This document shows, one piece after another, positions 1 through 11,521 of a stretch of DNA of 64,000 nt. The stretch spans positions 992,001-1,056,000 of the forward strand of contig NEEC01000016.1 of the NCBI GenBank assembly GCA_002189035.1. The letters run 5' to 3'. The number at the start of each line of letters is the position of its first letter. The stretch's first letter is position 1. Under the pieces are notes generated by a model, which worked only from the letters and a program-made list of their open reading frames with translations, was not told the origin of the DNA and did not search any database. Source of the DNA: Utricularia gibba (lineage: Eukaryota > Streptophyta > Magnoliopsida > Lamiales > Lentibulariaceae). Made by a program: the position numbers and the translations under genes.

Positions 1-3000
1 AGAGCCCTGCAGCAATTTAAGAGTTGGCCACGGCAATGATTCCTTGTTTTTCAGATGATTCAGATTAAGGAATCAACCCGAACCTTAGAAATGTAAGGTA
101 TCAGCTTGAACCTTGAATTTCTAAATGCATCATCTCCATTGACAAAACGATCCAGTAGAGGTATCCCTGCTAAAGGTGTCTTCAGCATGTAATATAAGGC
201 TAAACTGTGTGTCATCGTCCCAGGCACCTGTATGTTCACTATGAAAAAGAACTCGGTCCGTCCATCAGTTGCATATTGCTGTCCATTTCAACATTGAAGA
301 CGACCAGTCATGAGTTTGCTTGTTGAATCATTAACAAACATGGATTTATAAGAAATGTTTGCAGCTAGCACCTGCACAATGCTGCTATGTCGACCGGCAA
401 GATCATCTTCACGAATGTCTGATCTTAGCCAATCCGCTCCCACCATCTGCATTAGGGTGTTCTTGGCTTCGATCTGACCAAAGAATGGAACTTTCAAAGA
501 ACAGTTTTCTCATGAGGGAATATTGCACTATGTAGAAGGCCAACCTTTTTGTTGTCTTCAAGGTAATTGTCTCCCCGGATAAGGTACGCCGATGCATCCG
601 ATTCTGCACAGCTACATGGCATGCTACAAGTCTTGTCTTGCGGAAGCGTGTACCCATAAGAACACAAGATGCTCTCCTCCTGAGAGATTGCTTGCAAGTC
701 CATGTAACCCCTTTTCTGAACTGGAACAGCAGTAAACTCAGAAGCCTTCCAATGTATGCTGCAAAAAGCTCAATGAACCTCACGCCAACAAACCTGCTAA
801 CTGCAGCTTTTTAACAAAGTTGGTAGTGGATGATAACCTGGGCTGGTACTTATCCTACGAACTCAAAGAACATTGTCAACGTTTCCAATTTTGAGGACGA
901 ATATATGAAGGGTAGCAAAAAAAAAATACCATATAAAATGGTTGTGGACTTGTCTTTGATGATCGGCCGTGCTCTATCATTTCATGATCTGAGGGTTCAG
1001 GAACATCGAAAAACTCATCTGCTGCATCGAGGCTTGACACCCCGGATGTCCTATGTTCACATAACTGCTCTTCTCGATTGTTCTGTGTCACCTTCCATCC
1101 AAATAATTGATTCTCCTTTTGTTGGCGAGCTGTAATCTCTGTATAAGCTGTTCTTTCTTCTGATATGAAATCATTGCTTGTAACTCCTGCCTTTGCGTGA
1201 AACATTTCTCGTAAGGCTGCAACAAAAGCTTTATCGTCTAGAGCTTCAGTTAGAAATCAGTAGTAATTGGATGTGCGCCATTTTCACCTGCCACCCTTCC
1301 TGCCATACGAATGGAGATAAATCTAGACATAGATTTTCTCCTGTAGGACTTAAAGATCTTCCAGTCAACTGCAAGCAGATGTTTGATCACGGTCTCTCTT
1401 CCCTGATTGATGGGAGTTAGTACATATCCAGCACCTGCATATTTGTGTTCCCAGAAATATCAGCGAAACCAAGTTGGTAAGAGCTGAAGTTGAATCATTT
1501 TCAAACTTGGCGAATTCAGAAACATTCAAAGTTCAAAACTTCAATCCCATAAATAATCAGAATGGAAAGAAGCATACACAGCTTCCCGTTTCAGTGCATA
1601 CATTTTACGCAAGCACGAACACATCCTTTCTGTGGTGGACACCTCCTGTTGACGACGGAATGGCAGAGAATCACTGAAACCAAAGCACAATGGTGACTAT
1701 GCAGGAGCGGTAGCTTTTTGCAGCAATATAAGTCAATTTTAACTGAAATCAATACCATAAGTGCCGGAATCTTCTGTTCTCCAATACCGTTGCAACAGCA
1801 TATCCCTTCGTTTCATAGCCCTGAGGATACAGAAGATGTTAATCACGAGATGGCAGTGACATCAAGAACATACGTTTGTAGCTACTATGCTTACCATGGT
1901 AGCCAACGGTTATTCAGTTCTATATGAATGATATCTGTATGGTCATCAAGGTGCTCAACTACTCTGCCCTTGTCGAAAAAGAAATCCCATCTACAGAGAA
2001 ATACTTGAAACATGAATCATCAGAATTGCATAATGATGACTGCATAACATTCTAACCCAATATCTTGCGGATCAGAGAGGACACATCAGGATTATTCAGT
2101 AGCCTTACTCTGTCCTTGAAGTACTCAGAGACATAAGTGCACGGAAAACAGCTTCTGGAGTTCCATCTACAACACCAACCGCCATTATAGGTTGACCGTT
2201 GTTGGGATTCTGTAATAATCAGTTTATGAAAGAAACTCTACAAGAAGAAAGGAATCCTATAAAGCTACAAAACTTGGCAAGGGGTTTTTACCCTGCCATT
2301 GGAATCTTTGTCCTTCGATTCTTGGAAAAGCCGTAATCCTGAAATGTTCCAGATCCAGAGCCTGAGATTGATTCACTATCTCTTGTAGGCAATTAAAAGG
2401 CCGCATTTACCATTTCGATATCCAAATATTTTCCATGATGAAGATGTAGTAACATCTGAGGTCATCGCATCTATGTACATAGAGGATGAAGATTTCATAT
2501 CATTATTACTCCCCCTCACGCAACTCAAGGTGCTGATTGGGAAAACACATCTGAACTTCCAAGCCATCCTTATTTTAGACTGATATCTTCTGTTTGAGAA
2601 ATTTGATGAGCTTGTTGGAGGATTAACAGCTGCTTCTTGTAAAGAACGAATCCACCTAACAGCTTCTTCAGAGCTGGTTGCTCCAAGCTAGAAAACAAAA
2701 CTAATTTATGTCACAGCTCCAGTCAGGACATATCAAGGTATCCAAAACCAAGGAAACTATTACATACCCTTAGCCGATCATTGTAATTAAATGTACTTGA
2801 TAGAGTGAAAGTAAAGATCACCTGCAGAGGTGAAAGATAAATCATAAGCCATAATGGCATGCGATTATGCTCTTACAAGCAAATTTACTGGTCTGGACCA
2901 TACTTTCCCATGATGTCTTCCTTTTCCGTTGTCCAGGATATGGATGCAGGAGTCTATTGTTGTACATCTCACGGGCTCCTGACTTAAAATAGCCCGTCAG

Positions 3001-3435
3001 AGTAAAAAATAGAACCAAAATAGTACTGATGATATGCTTGAGCTGATGACATATACGGATATAAATCAATTTCTTGGCTTTCATAGTTCCCTTGTTCTCA
3101 AACATCATTAAACTAATGCCCTTTTCCTGGATAGTTCCAGTGCAGCACAATTTTCAAGTGAGGTTGTCAGTCTATCGACAAGACAGAATAAAAATGATTC
3201 CACGTGAATATTCCATTCAGCAAGAATATGCAGCTGGTTCAATCAGCATTCGGATGTTTGTAGCAGAAACAGGACAATGCAAAATAATGAAAGGAAAACA
3301 AATATATACCTCTTTGTTTGAAGCGGGCTTTGATTGGAAGATCCTTAGGCAATTCTCATCCAGAACAAAATACCTTCTACGCGAATACTTCATCCCAAAA
3401 CGATTGCTACGAATCAAGTAAAGCCACCCCTCCAT
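1..3435 (-). CDS. EDR2L: EDR2-like PH-START-DUF1336 protein, 3' end outside window
   Basis: Lipid-binding regulator of the ENHANCED DISEASE RESISTANCE 2 family; members combine a PH domain, a START domain and a C-terminal DUF1336 and act as negative regulators of defence and cell death. Fifteen coding exons can be read: 3435-3310, 2978-2904, 2821-2768, 2687-2411, 2338-2292, 2209-2109, 1990-1895, 1820-1756, 1673-1602, 1434-1288, 1216-930, 842-794, 720-545, 473-372 and 278-84, giving 623 codons of an expected 720 or so. The PH domain opens with MEGWLYLIRSNRFG; START holds IMAVGVVDGTPEAVF; the linker has DEFFDVPEPSD; DUF1336 holds ADWLRSD, FFFIVNIQVPGT and FVNGDDAFRNSRFKLIPYIS. Every exon junction keeps frame, so the copy looks intact. 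Bases 1-83 are intron; the last exon or exons lie left of the window. The start is the first ATG before the PH domain; a probable leader-exon acceptor lies near 3478. Confidence 0.93.
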
Positions 3436-5230
3436 TATCCCTTTTACCAATCTCTTAAACAGAAAAAATATTCTACAAACAACGTGTAATCGCCTCCTCA
3501 ATCAAAGACCCATGAGCCTACGAGGATTTAGGATAAACTAGAAAAAGGTCTTGAAAAAACCAATATGGGTCGATGAAAGAAAGAAATCATTGTTTCCACC
3601 AAAGCATCCATGCCAAAATGCCAGAATCTTTTCTTAGCGTGCTGAAAGAAGGCAGCTGTATATTTGAATTCTTCAATTATTAAAATAATTATACCATGAC
3701 AAGATGCTGGTAGCTAGACATGGTGCCGTATTTATTCATTCGTTCTTTCTTGCGTTCAATCATCAACTGGAGGTTGACATTTTCCTGCCCTCCTGAAAAT
3801 TCCGGCGATAACTCATTTCTCAGACTCCTCATCACGCTACCCACCACCATTTATCTTTGTTTTTCCGTGATCACATCTATGAAAATTGTTGAAAAGTACA
3901 ATGTGGGCCATTTGATTCTGCTGTCATGATCCATCCAGCGAGCCACACCATTGACTATTGTCAGACAGCATAATCATCGGTCCTGAGAGATCCCCGGCTA
4001 ATAAAAATCAAATCTTGGCGCTGTATACCCATTTACTGCAGGTATTTACTAAGGTTCCACCTGCAGAGGAGCCAGCTATTTATTACCCCCTTCGAAAAAC
4101 GACACTTTTGTGGCTGTGGCTTAAGGCACCCCAAGTTGCTCCTATTTTGGGAGAAAACTGCTGGTTATTTAGCAAATCTTGTCATCTCTTCACAAATTCA
4201 GCCAATGAAAAAAAAAATTGCTCACAAATTCAATTTTTTATGACAAGATTAAACTTTTCATTTCAACTCATACCCAAATAGTGCAAATAATCGACGAAAA
4301 TCATCAATTAATCGTAAACTGATAAAAAAAATTAAAGTGAGTTTGAAACCCTAATGAAATTTTAATGCACATTGGATTGCGCACCAGTTTCGTCTGGCTA
4401 ACGTGGCGCAGATCTGTTAGCAAGAGAAACAATTTTTAGGGTAAAAGTACATTCATCCAACAGTGTTCACTTTCATCGGACAGTTGGTAAGCATGAAAAA
4501 AATAACCGAATTCCTCTAATAGACGCACGATTGCTTCGTTCGGCTCGACGATTGGGTATTGTGTCGCATATACAACAAGAAAGGAACCATGGAGAAGCAC
4601 TAAAGTCTATGATCAGGGTGCTCACTTTTCCGATAGACTTTTCCGATAGACTTTTCCGATAGCGAAGCCGAGGAAAAGCCAGCAGCGACGACGACATTTC
4701 TCCCTGATGCATCACTTGAGGTGACTTGTAGCAGCAACGAGTATGCGTCGTCCGCATCTAAGATTTCATTATCTCGTCGCCGGAGATCCAAGATTTCTAT
4801 TCGTTGATGAACTGCAACCAGAGCTTCGAAGACGACGCCGTTCCCCGTTCGGTCCTCAGGTGATGTCAGCAACCACCGTCCGTGTTTTGACTTTTGAGGT
4901 TGCTCTAAATAAATAATATAAAAATAAATAAATAAATAAATATATTGTGTATTGTGTATTAAATTAAAGATATAGTCTGTTAAACAATTTTTTTAAAAAA
5001 TTTCAATAAAAATAAAATATTTTTGAATATGTACGAAATAAAAAATGAATTTTAATATATTTAAAATTTGATTTTATAAGGTGGGAATTTGATTTATACG
5101 ATTTGTAAGGAATTGAATAAAGAAATCCACTTTCCTCCCACATTTCCGGAGGCTCCCAAATAAAATCCACTTGGGCGCACTGGGAGTTGCACTTTCCCTG
5201 GCTTTCCGGGCAGACGCTGAAATCGTTTGC
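3436..5230. other. Shared upstream region of EDR2L and NUP1
   Basis: Divergent spacer of about 1.8 kb. The part next to EDR2L probably contains its 5' leader exon and leader intron, because an acceptor-like TTTGTAG precedes the start codon. Around 4473-4872 the minus strand has open but unrecognised frames. At 4624-4662 the 13-mer ACTTTTCCGATAG occurs three times in tandem. 4880-5100 is very AT-rich. No further gene is recognised. Confidence 0.5.
4624..4662. repeat. Three exact tandem copies of a 13-mer
   Basis: ACTTTTCCGATAG is repeated at 4624-4636, 4637-4649 and 4650-4662 without mismatch, inside the divergent spacer between EDR2L and NUP1. This is a short minisatellite or a cluster of identical protein-binding sites; the sequence alone does not decide. 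Confidence 0.9.
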
Positions 5231-8200
5231 ATGGCGACCGCGGAAGAAGGCGGGGCCACGGCCATCAGCAATCCATCTTCTTACTGCGGTAGCGGAACGG
5301 GAGGGAAGGTTCGGAGAAAAACGGTTCGCGGGCAGGCTACTCCGTACGATCGTCCTCCCACTACTCGGCGAGGAATTCGTCACTACTCTGGAGACTGGCT
5401 GTCGAAGGTTTTCGTTGGCCCTGCCCGAAGGCTTCTCTTGCATGGAGTGAATCGCGTATTTGCTTCGGTTTTAGGCAAGCGCTTCCCTGATCCCGCGCGT
5501 CAGCGGCAACCAGGTAACATGGCTGTTTCATTTGTTCTTTTTGTTTTGTTTTAGGGAGGGAATTAGTTTCCAGAAACTGCTTAAGGTCATTTGAGATGTA
5601 AATTGGCAAACTTGAAATGCTGTTGGGTATATTGGAGCCGAAATTCGAACATCTAAGGAACTTCACTGTTCTTCTGCATTATTTTTTTCTACCCCTGCTT
5701 CATCCTGCAATTTATGTTTTATAAGTTTTTCATTTATAATAGGAATTTTAGGGCGTTCATTTGGTTGACTTTGCCCTGTGTTTTTCTGTTTCATGTATTC
5801 CATTTATCAGGGGTAAGCACTTGCTTGCGTGATGCAACTCAGCGGCAAGTTCTTAATGTAAGCTCAGTTAATGTCTTTTTTCATTCCTATCTGGACATAT
5901 CTGTTCAATCAGTGTACCTTGTTTACTGATTGTGATCTACCTACTGTGTTTTATTATCTGAATTCTCAAGAGTCTAGACGTTGTATTTCTTAGAGCTACC
6001 ACAGGAAAAAAAAAAAAAAAACTCTTCTTTCTGAAAATCCAGTAAAAAATGACGTGCTTTTAAAGCTCTGATTTACTGGGATGAACTATTCTGAGTGATG
6101 GATCTTAGGATTTTTTATTTAGCTATGGCAGATTTCCCATGTATTGAATTGTCCTTGAAGTCTAGTAGTCAATCATTGCCACTGCAAGTTTGGCTTGAGC
6201 GGGACTTCTTTGGTACACATTTCACAGCGATATTCCATTATACCTTGCGTTGCGATATTCTATTCGCATTAACTCAAATACCTATGCAACAAGGACGACG
6301 TCAAGTCATCATGCCCCTTATGCCCTGATTTTCTAAAAGATTGCCCCTTTTATCCTTGCCTTTTGAAGCCAGGTGCAAGCTATGCTAGCTCACTGGAAAC
6401 TTGCATTATATTTTAGTTGTCTTATTTGAAGAAACCTTAACTTTCCTGGGTATTTCATTTAATTTCTTAAAATGTCTTGAGTTTTTCTTGTCTTTTCTGA
6501 TGGTAAAGGGTGAGGACACACGGGAGCAGCTTGTAGAAGATGCTTGCGGTCATCTAGATAATGGTTCCATGAGCAACAACACCGCTGGTCTTGAACAATT
6601 ATTGAAGCAGAACACATTTACCAGGTAAAGGATTTAAATGAATAGATTCCAATGTAATATGCCAGGGCATCGACCGCTTCATTCAATTTCATTTTAATGT
6701 GGAATGCCATTACATCCGACCTGCTTAACTTCATATTCTTCCTTCATTTTTCCCAAAACCTTTCTTGTCTGAGTAGTACAGTTTTGACTTTTACACGCTT
6801 GTTTCACAGGTTTTGAAGATTCTGTACATCTAACATCGTCACCCCCTCCCTCTTTAAGTTTTGCACTATTTTACCTTTAATGTATTCTATATTAAATCAA
6901 TGTGCATGTCCATGCAGGCCTCAAATAGTCCATTTGACTGAAATTTTGCAATACAAGGCAGCAGAAGTTTCCTCAGATGTTGCTTTTAAGGAGAGTGCTG
7001 AGAATGCAGTAGATTTTGGTGGGCGTGGACAGATCTCAAGGCCTTCCGGAGAGACCACAAAGGAGATTCAGCTGTCTGCTTCCATTTCAACTCCAATACG
7101 ACAGTCCAAAGTAAATTAAGCCCCTATTCAATATTTCAATATTTAGAAGTCGGGGGGGGGGGGGGGGGGGGTTCTGTTTGCATCTTCATAAATTTTTCCC
7201 TCAAAGTTCACTTAGTTATTTGAATTGGTGTCAGGTGCCTGGGGATGATACTGATTCTCTTGTGAAAATTGCAAGAGCATACATGGGGACAAGATCTTCA
7301 AAACCCTTCCCGTCTGCACTTGGATTTCACCACCACCGTGGTAGGGAGGATATGAGACATTCTATTAAAGGTTCATTTGCCTATAAATCACTTGCCATAC
7401 CATATGCTAAAAATAAATCTTCTACCACTACCATTGTCGAAAATGGTTCTACACTTAACTCTCGACGTAGATCATCTATTTATAACATTGCTCGAACTCC
7501 ATGCTCCAGGGACAATTCCATTTTCAAGGTTTATCTTATTTTTGTAACTGAAATCTATGATTTCCTAGCCTTTTCTGAATATTGCTTTCTGTTTTGACTT
7601 TGGCAACTTTGCATGCAGAACATCAAGCGGAAGATTTCTGTTTTAGATGGTCAGCTTGGCTCTATAGGTCCAATTCGGAGGATAAGGCAGAAGTCTAATC
7701 TATTAGGTCCCCATGTTCCCCATGTCATTTCTGGAGATGCAAGATTACATGCAGAGCAGAAGTCTGATTTAATGGGTGAAGTAAGTACTCGTGATTCAGG
7801 AAATGTGGTACTAAACGGAAACAACAATGATCCAATCAGCAACTATCCTCATGTTCCTTCCCAGTCAAGTGAGGCGGCAGCCAAGATACTGCAGCAACTT
7901 AATGAGTTGTCGCCAAATGAAAAATCTTCAGCGTTCAAGTTACATGTTGGATTGGAGAAATCAAAATTGCAGTTGAAAGCTAAAAAACCAGATGAAATGT
8001 CAGGTGAATTGTCGCCTGATTTGCTTGATTCTTTGAAAAAATCTGATGAGGGAAGTGTCCCCAAAGGATCCATGCATCCCTCAGAAGCCAAGTGCAACAG
8101 GCGAAATGGCAATTGTTTAGTGAACACAACTAGTTCTTTATGTGGAACTACAAATTCTAACTCAAGTGGAAATGGGTACCTTGAGTCATCTCAGAAAAAG

Positions 8201-10666
8201 AGTGCCTTTAGAATTAGTGCACGAGAGGTAAAAGCTCATTTTTGTCATTCTTTTGTGTTTATATTTTGGATTATGCATTTACTTTTGCTCCATTTCCTGA
8301 TTTCTATTTTATTCTCATTTTTTAAACTCCCAAATATGTATTTCGGTTGTATTTGACTAGGACTCTGTTGAGCTGGATGACGATACACTTGATCCTTCAT
8401 CTAAACCAGTAATTGAGAAGGCTGGAGCAGCAGAATCATCTGCAGTAATAAAGAAGGCCTTGACATCCAAGGAGACCGATTACATAGCAAATGAATTTCA
8501 AACAGACTTGGCTCTCCCTAAAGGCCTTAATGCAAGCAAAGCATTTGAATCTAGCACTTCCAATGTCTCAGAAATTGGTGAAAGAGGTTCTGTTAGTTTG
8601 CGAGAGATGGTGCGTACAGCAGTTGATTCACTTCAAGAAGCTCCCCATATATCAATTGAAAAGCAGAACAAAGCGAACGGTTCAAGTCAAGCATTCAGCT
8701 TTAGCTCTAAAGTGAACGAAAATCCCCCTACGCTGCCTCCTTGTGCAATGGAAGAATCTGCGCATAAGATGGAATGCTCAACCAGGTTATCATTGCTAGT
8801 TCTTTGTATCTGAGAAACTCTCTTCCAATAGTCAACTGTGATTTTATTCTTAAGTTTTGCCTTGTTTTTTGTCTTTCCATTAGCATGTTTAATTTTTGTA
8901 TTCATTAAAAATATTTTTTTGGGTTGCCTTGAGGATCCATCCCCATTGCTTTAGTGTGTAGCATTTTAGAGTTTGATATGTGAAGTCTGGGGGCTCACTG
9001 TAGGAAACAATTTAGGTTCTCAGTGTAGTGGACACGGATATGTGCTTCTATGTTGAAATTTTCCTAGATTCTTCAAGAATTTGGCATCTTTATTATTATT
9101 TTTATTTAGTTTATTGAAAAAATGGTGTTTAAATTGTATAGTTAAAAGATTTATATTTTCTTGTGCAGTTTGACAGTCGGTCTACAATTGTCTGGTACAC
9201 GGGAGAATAAACTGGAGGTGAAAGAAACCTCTCATCTGAGCGATGCAAGAGCAAGAGATGCAAATGGAAATTCTAACACTACTCTTGCTGCCAATGAGTC
9301 ACCATTTTGTCTTCATTTGTCTGCTGCTGCATCTTTTTCCAGTGATACTGCTCAAAAATCCGTGGGTACTAGTTTCCTGAATTTCTCAATTACAAGTGCC
9401 GCCAATTTAGTACCATCTAGTGCGTCAATATCCTTTGGTGACAGTGTTTCTGTTCCGACTACAAGTTCTTTAAGGTCATCTGGGAATCTTCTTGCAGTTT
9501 CGGCAGAGCCAACCACTGCAATTTCTGTAACACCGGATTATGGCCCCAAGGCTAGGACACAACAATTTTCTGGCAGCTTAAGTGAGCCGCTTTCATGGCT
9601 TCCTGAAACTGGACCTGCCCCCGCTTCTACAGCTTTTTCTAATTTCAGTCAGTCAGGTCAGGCTAATCTCAAGGGTTCTATCTTTGGTGATCCCTATAAG
9701 AATCCAGAGTGGGGTAATGGAACTATTGCCAACAAGGGCAGTGTGTTTGCTTCTAGTGCATCTACTCCTGACACCTCTGCAGCTGTTCATGGTAATTCCC
9801 AGGCTGATGAAAGTACTGCTACTAGAAAAGAAAGGGAATTCGTTCTTGGTCTCAGCTCTTCTTCAACAGCCAGTATTGGGCCACATGGCGGAACTTTTAC
9901 CTTCAGTTCATCTAGCACGACAGGATCGAGCATTGATAAGATTACACCAAGTTCCAGCTTTCCTCCTGGCTCATCGGTTTTTGCAACAATTAATACCTCT
10001 GGTTCTTTCAGAAGTAGCAGCTCAAGTATATTTGGCGGATCTGGTTTTTCTTCTGCAGCAACATCGTCTGCAATCAACTCTAGTAGCTCCTGCAGTGCCT
10101 CTTCAAACACCTTTGCCTCCAGTTCTCGAAATCCAAATCCTCCTGTAATTGGTAGCACTTTTCCTTTTGTTGCATCTTCCACACAATCAGCTCCACTGAA
10201 TTCTGCTACCTCAGTTTTCGGCTCATCTGCAACCGCTTCATCAAGCCCAAATTTTTCATTCCCCTCAAACTCTATTTCAATTCCTTCATCATCTTTGGCC
10301 TTTTCACACCCTACATTTGGCAAACCCATATCCACTGTTGCTGACACCTCATCTGTTCATAACGATCAAAAGAAAGCAGAAGATACCACGGCTGAGGATC
10401 CATTGCAGCCGTCTGCATCTGCCCTACCCGTATTTAGTCAACCATCTGTCCCCTTAGCAGCCTCTCCTTTGCTGTTTGGATCAAATGCCCCATCACAAGC
10501 TAATCCGTTCTTTTCTTGTGGCCAAGAAAGTCAAGTTCCTCCGCAGGCCTCGGGAAGTCCTGAGTTGAATGCGTCTGGTGGTGGCTTTTCGACGGCTAGT
10601 GGTGCCCCAGACAACCCCCGGAGAACTGTGAGGGTTAATAAAGTAAGAAACAGAAAGAAGACATGA
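5231..10666 (+). CDS. NUP1: Nuclear pore FG protein NUP1/NUP136
   Basis: Plant nuclear-basket nucleoporin, the functional counterpart of animal Nup153, involved in mRNA export and nuclear shape. Eight exons: 5231-5513, 5811-5857, 6509-6624, 6918-7110, 7235-7528, 7619-8227, 8361-8785 and 9169-10666, together 1154 codons with all junctions in frame. The N-terminus has the plant NUP1 signature (TGGKVRRK, TPYDRPPT, WLSKVFVGPARRLL). Mid-region blocks RRSSIYNIARTP and GPIRRIRQKSN are conserved in this family. The last exon codes a Ser/Thr/Ala-rich tail with scattered FG motifs (VFGSS, IFGG, LLFGSN, TFGKP) and ends in a basic RRTVRVNKVRNRKKT, as expected of NUP136. The ATG at 5231 is chosen because the upstream in-frame reading lacks another ATG. 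A run of 20 G lies in the intron before exon 5. Confidence 0.93.
7152..7171 (+). repeat. Run of 20 G in a NUP1 intron
   Basis: An uninterrupted run of 20 guanines lies 42 bases after the donor of the intron between NUP1 exons 4 and 5, on the transcribed-sense strand. It can form G-quadruplexes in DNA or pre-mRNA. Its exact length is uncertain because long homopolymers are error-prone in sequencing. Confidence 0.85.
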
Positions 10667-11521
10667 AATATTACTCTCCTGCAATCTTATGAGACCTATT
10701 ACCATTGTTTGTATGATTGAACTGTCATTCTACTGAGATTTGTTGATCGCAGAGGATCTATGAAATTGAGTTCCTGCCAGGAGCCAAATTTTGTATACTT
10801 CTTCAAAGGACAGATAACATCTGTAAATATATTGTCTATTATATAGAGGTGCTTGTTGTTCCTTGATAGTTTGTTTGTTTCTCTCAGTTATCACAATATG
10901 CTGTTTGAGCATTTGAGGTATGGCATGCCAAAAGTTCACTGTACAGTCACTGGTGGGACACAGAGTAGCATCACGACCATCATTCCCCAATAATCAGAAA
11001 AAGAATGAAAAAGAGAAACATTCTTGTTGCTTTGATCATCTTTTTGACTTGAGTCCCTGAAGCTCTCACTTTCCCATTGTGTTTTCTTTTCTGAAAAACA
11101 TGCCAATGATGGAATTCTAGGGATCCGAAGCATTCCTGTGTCATTTGATGGTGATAAAGAAAAGTGAGTTTGGTTGTATGTTTGATTTTTGGTGGGAGAT
11201 CCAAGATTTCCTTACTTCCATGCAAATGGAAAGCAAAGAAGAGAAGAAAAGCAAGGAATGTGACCACATTTTGTTAGGCTTTCTAGATTTCTTTTCCTAA
11301 AGTAGGGCTGCAAAAGTTCCATTTGTTGAAAGATTGTCTTCATACCTACTACCCAGTGCTGGTTGTTGCTCCTCACTTCAATGGCAAGCTTCCCAGATAA
11401 CGTAAAATTGTAAGAATTAATAAATCAAACCGAACAGTGTTGATTTTTTGTAGTTGTTGTATGGGATTAAACTTTGAATACTAGCAAGGTTCCAGTCTCT
11501 TACAAAGGCATAACTGTGTAA
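10667..11521. other. Convergent spacer between NUP1 and SMXL
   Basis: Holds the 3' untranslated ends of the two converging genes. Short open frames on the minus strand here are not recognisable and start without a supported initiation context. No RNA gene or repeat is seen. Confidence 0.5.

Noticed and set aside
2842-3150. 102-codon minus-strand frame inside EDR2L
   Set aside because: It runs through an intron and one true exon in the wrong frame; the spliced exon 2978-2904 explains the locus.
5171-5230. Upstream extension of NUP1 by 20 codons
   Set aside because: It begins with TTG, not ATG; the ATG at 5231 gives the NUP1-like MATAEEGG start.
9582-10347. Long open frames on both strands overlapping the last NUP1 exon (186-188 codons)
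   Set aside because: They are shadows of the low-complexity Ser/Ala/Phe-rich FG region; the NUP1 frame has FG motifs and correct splicing.
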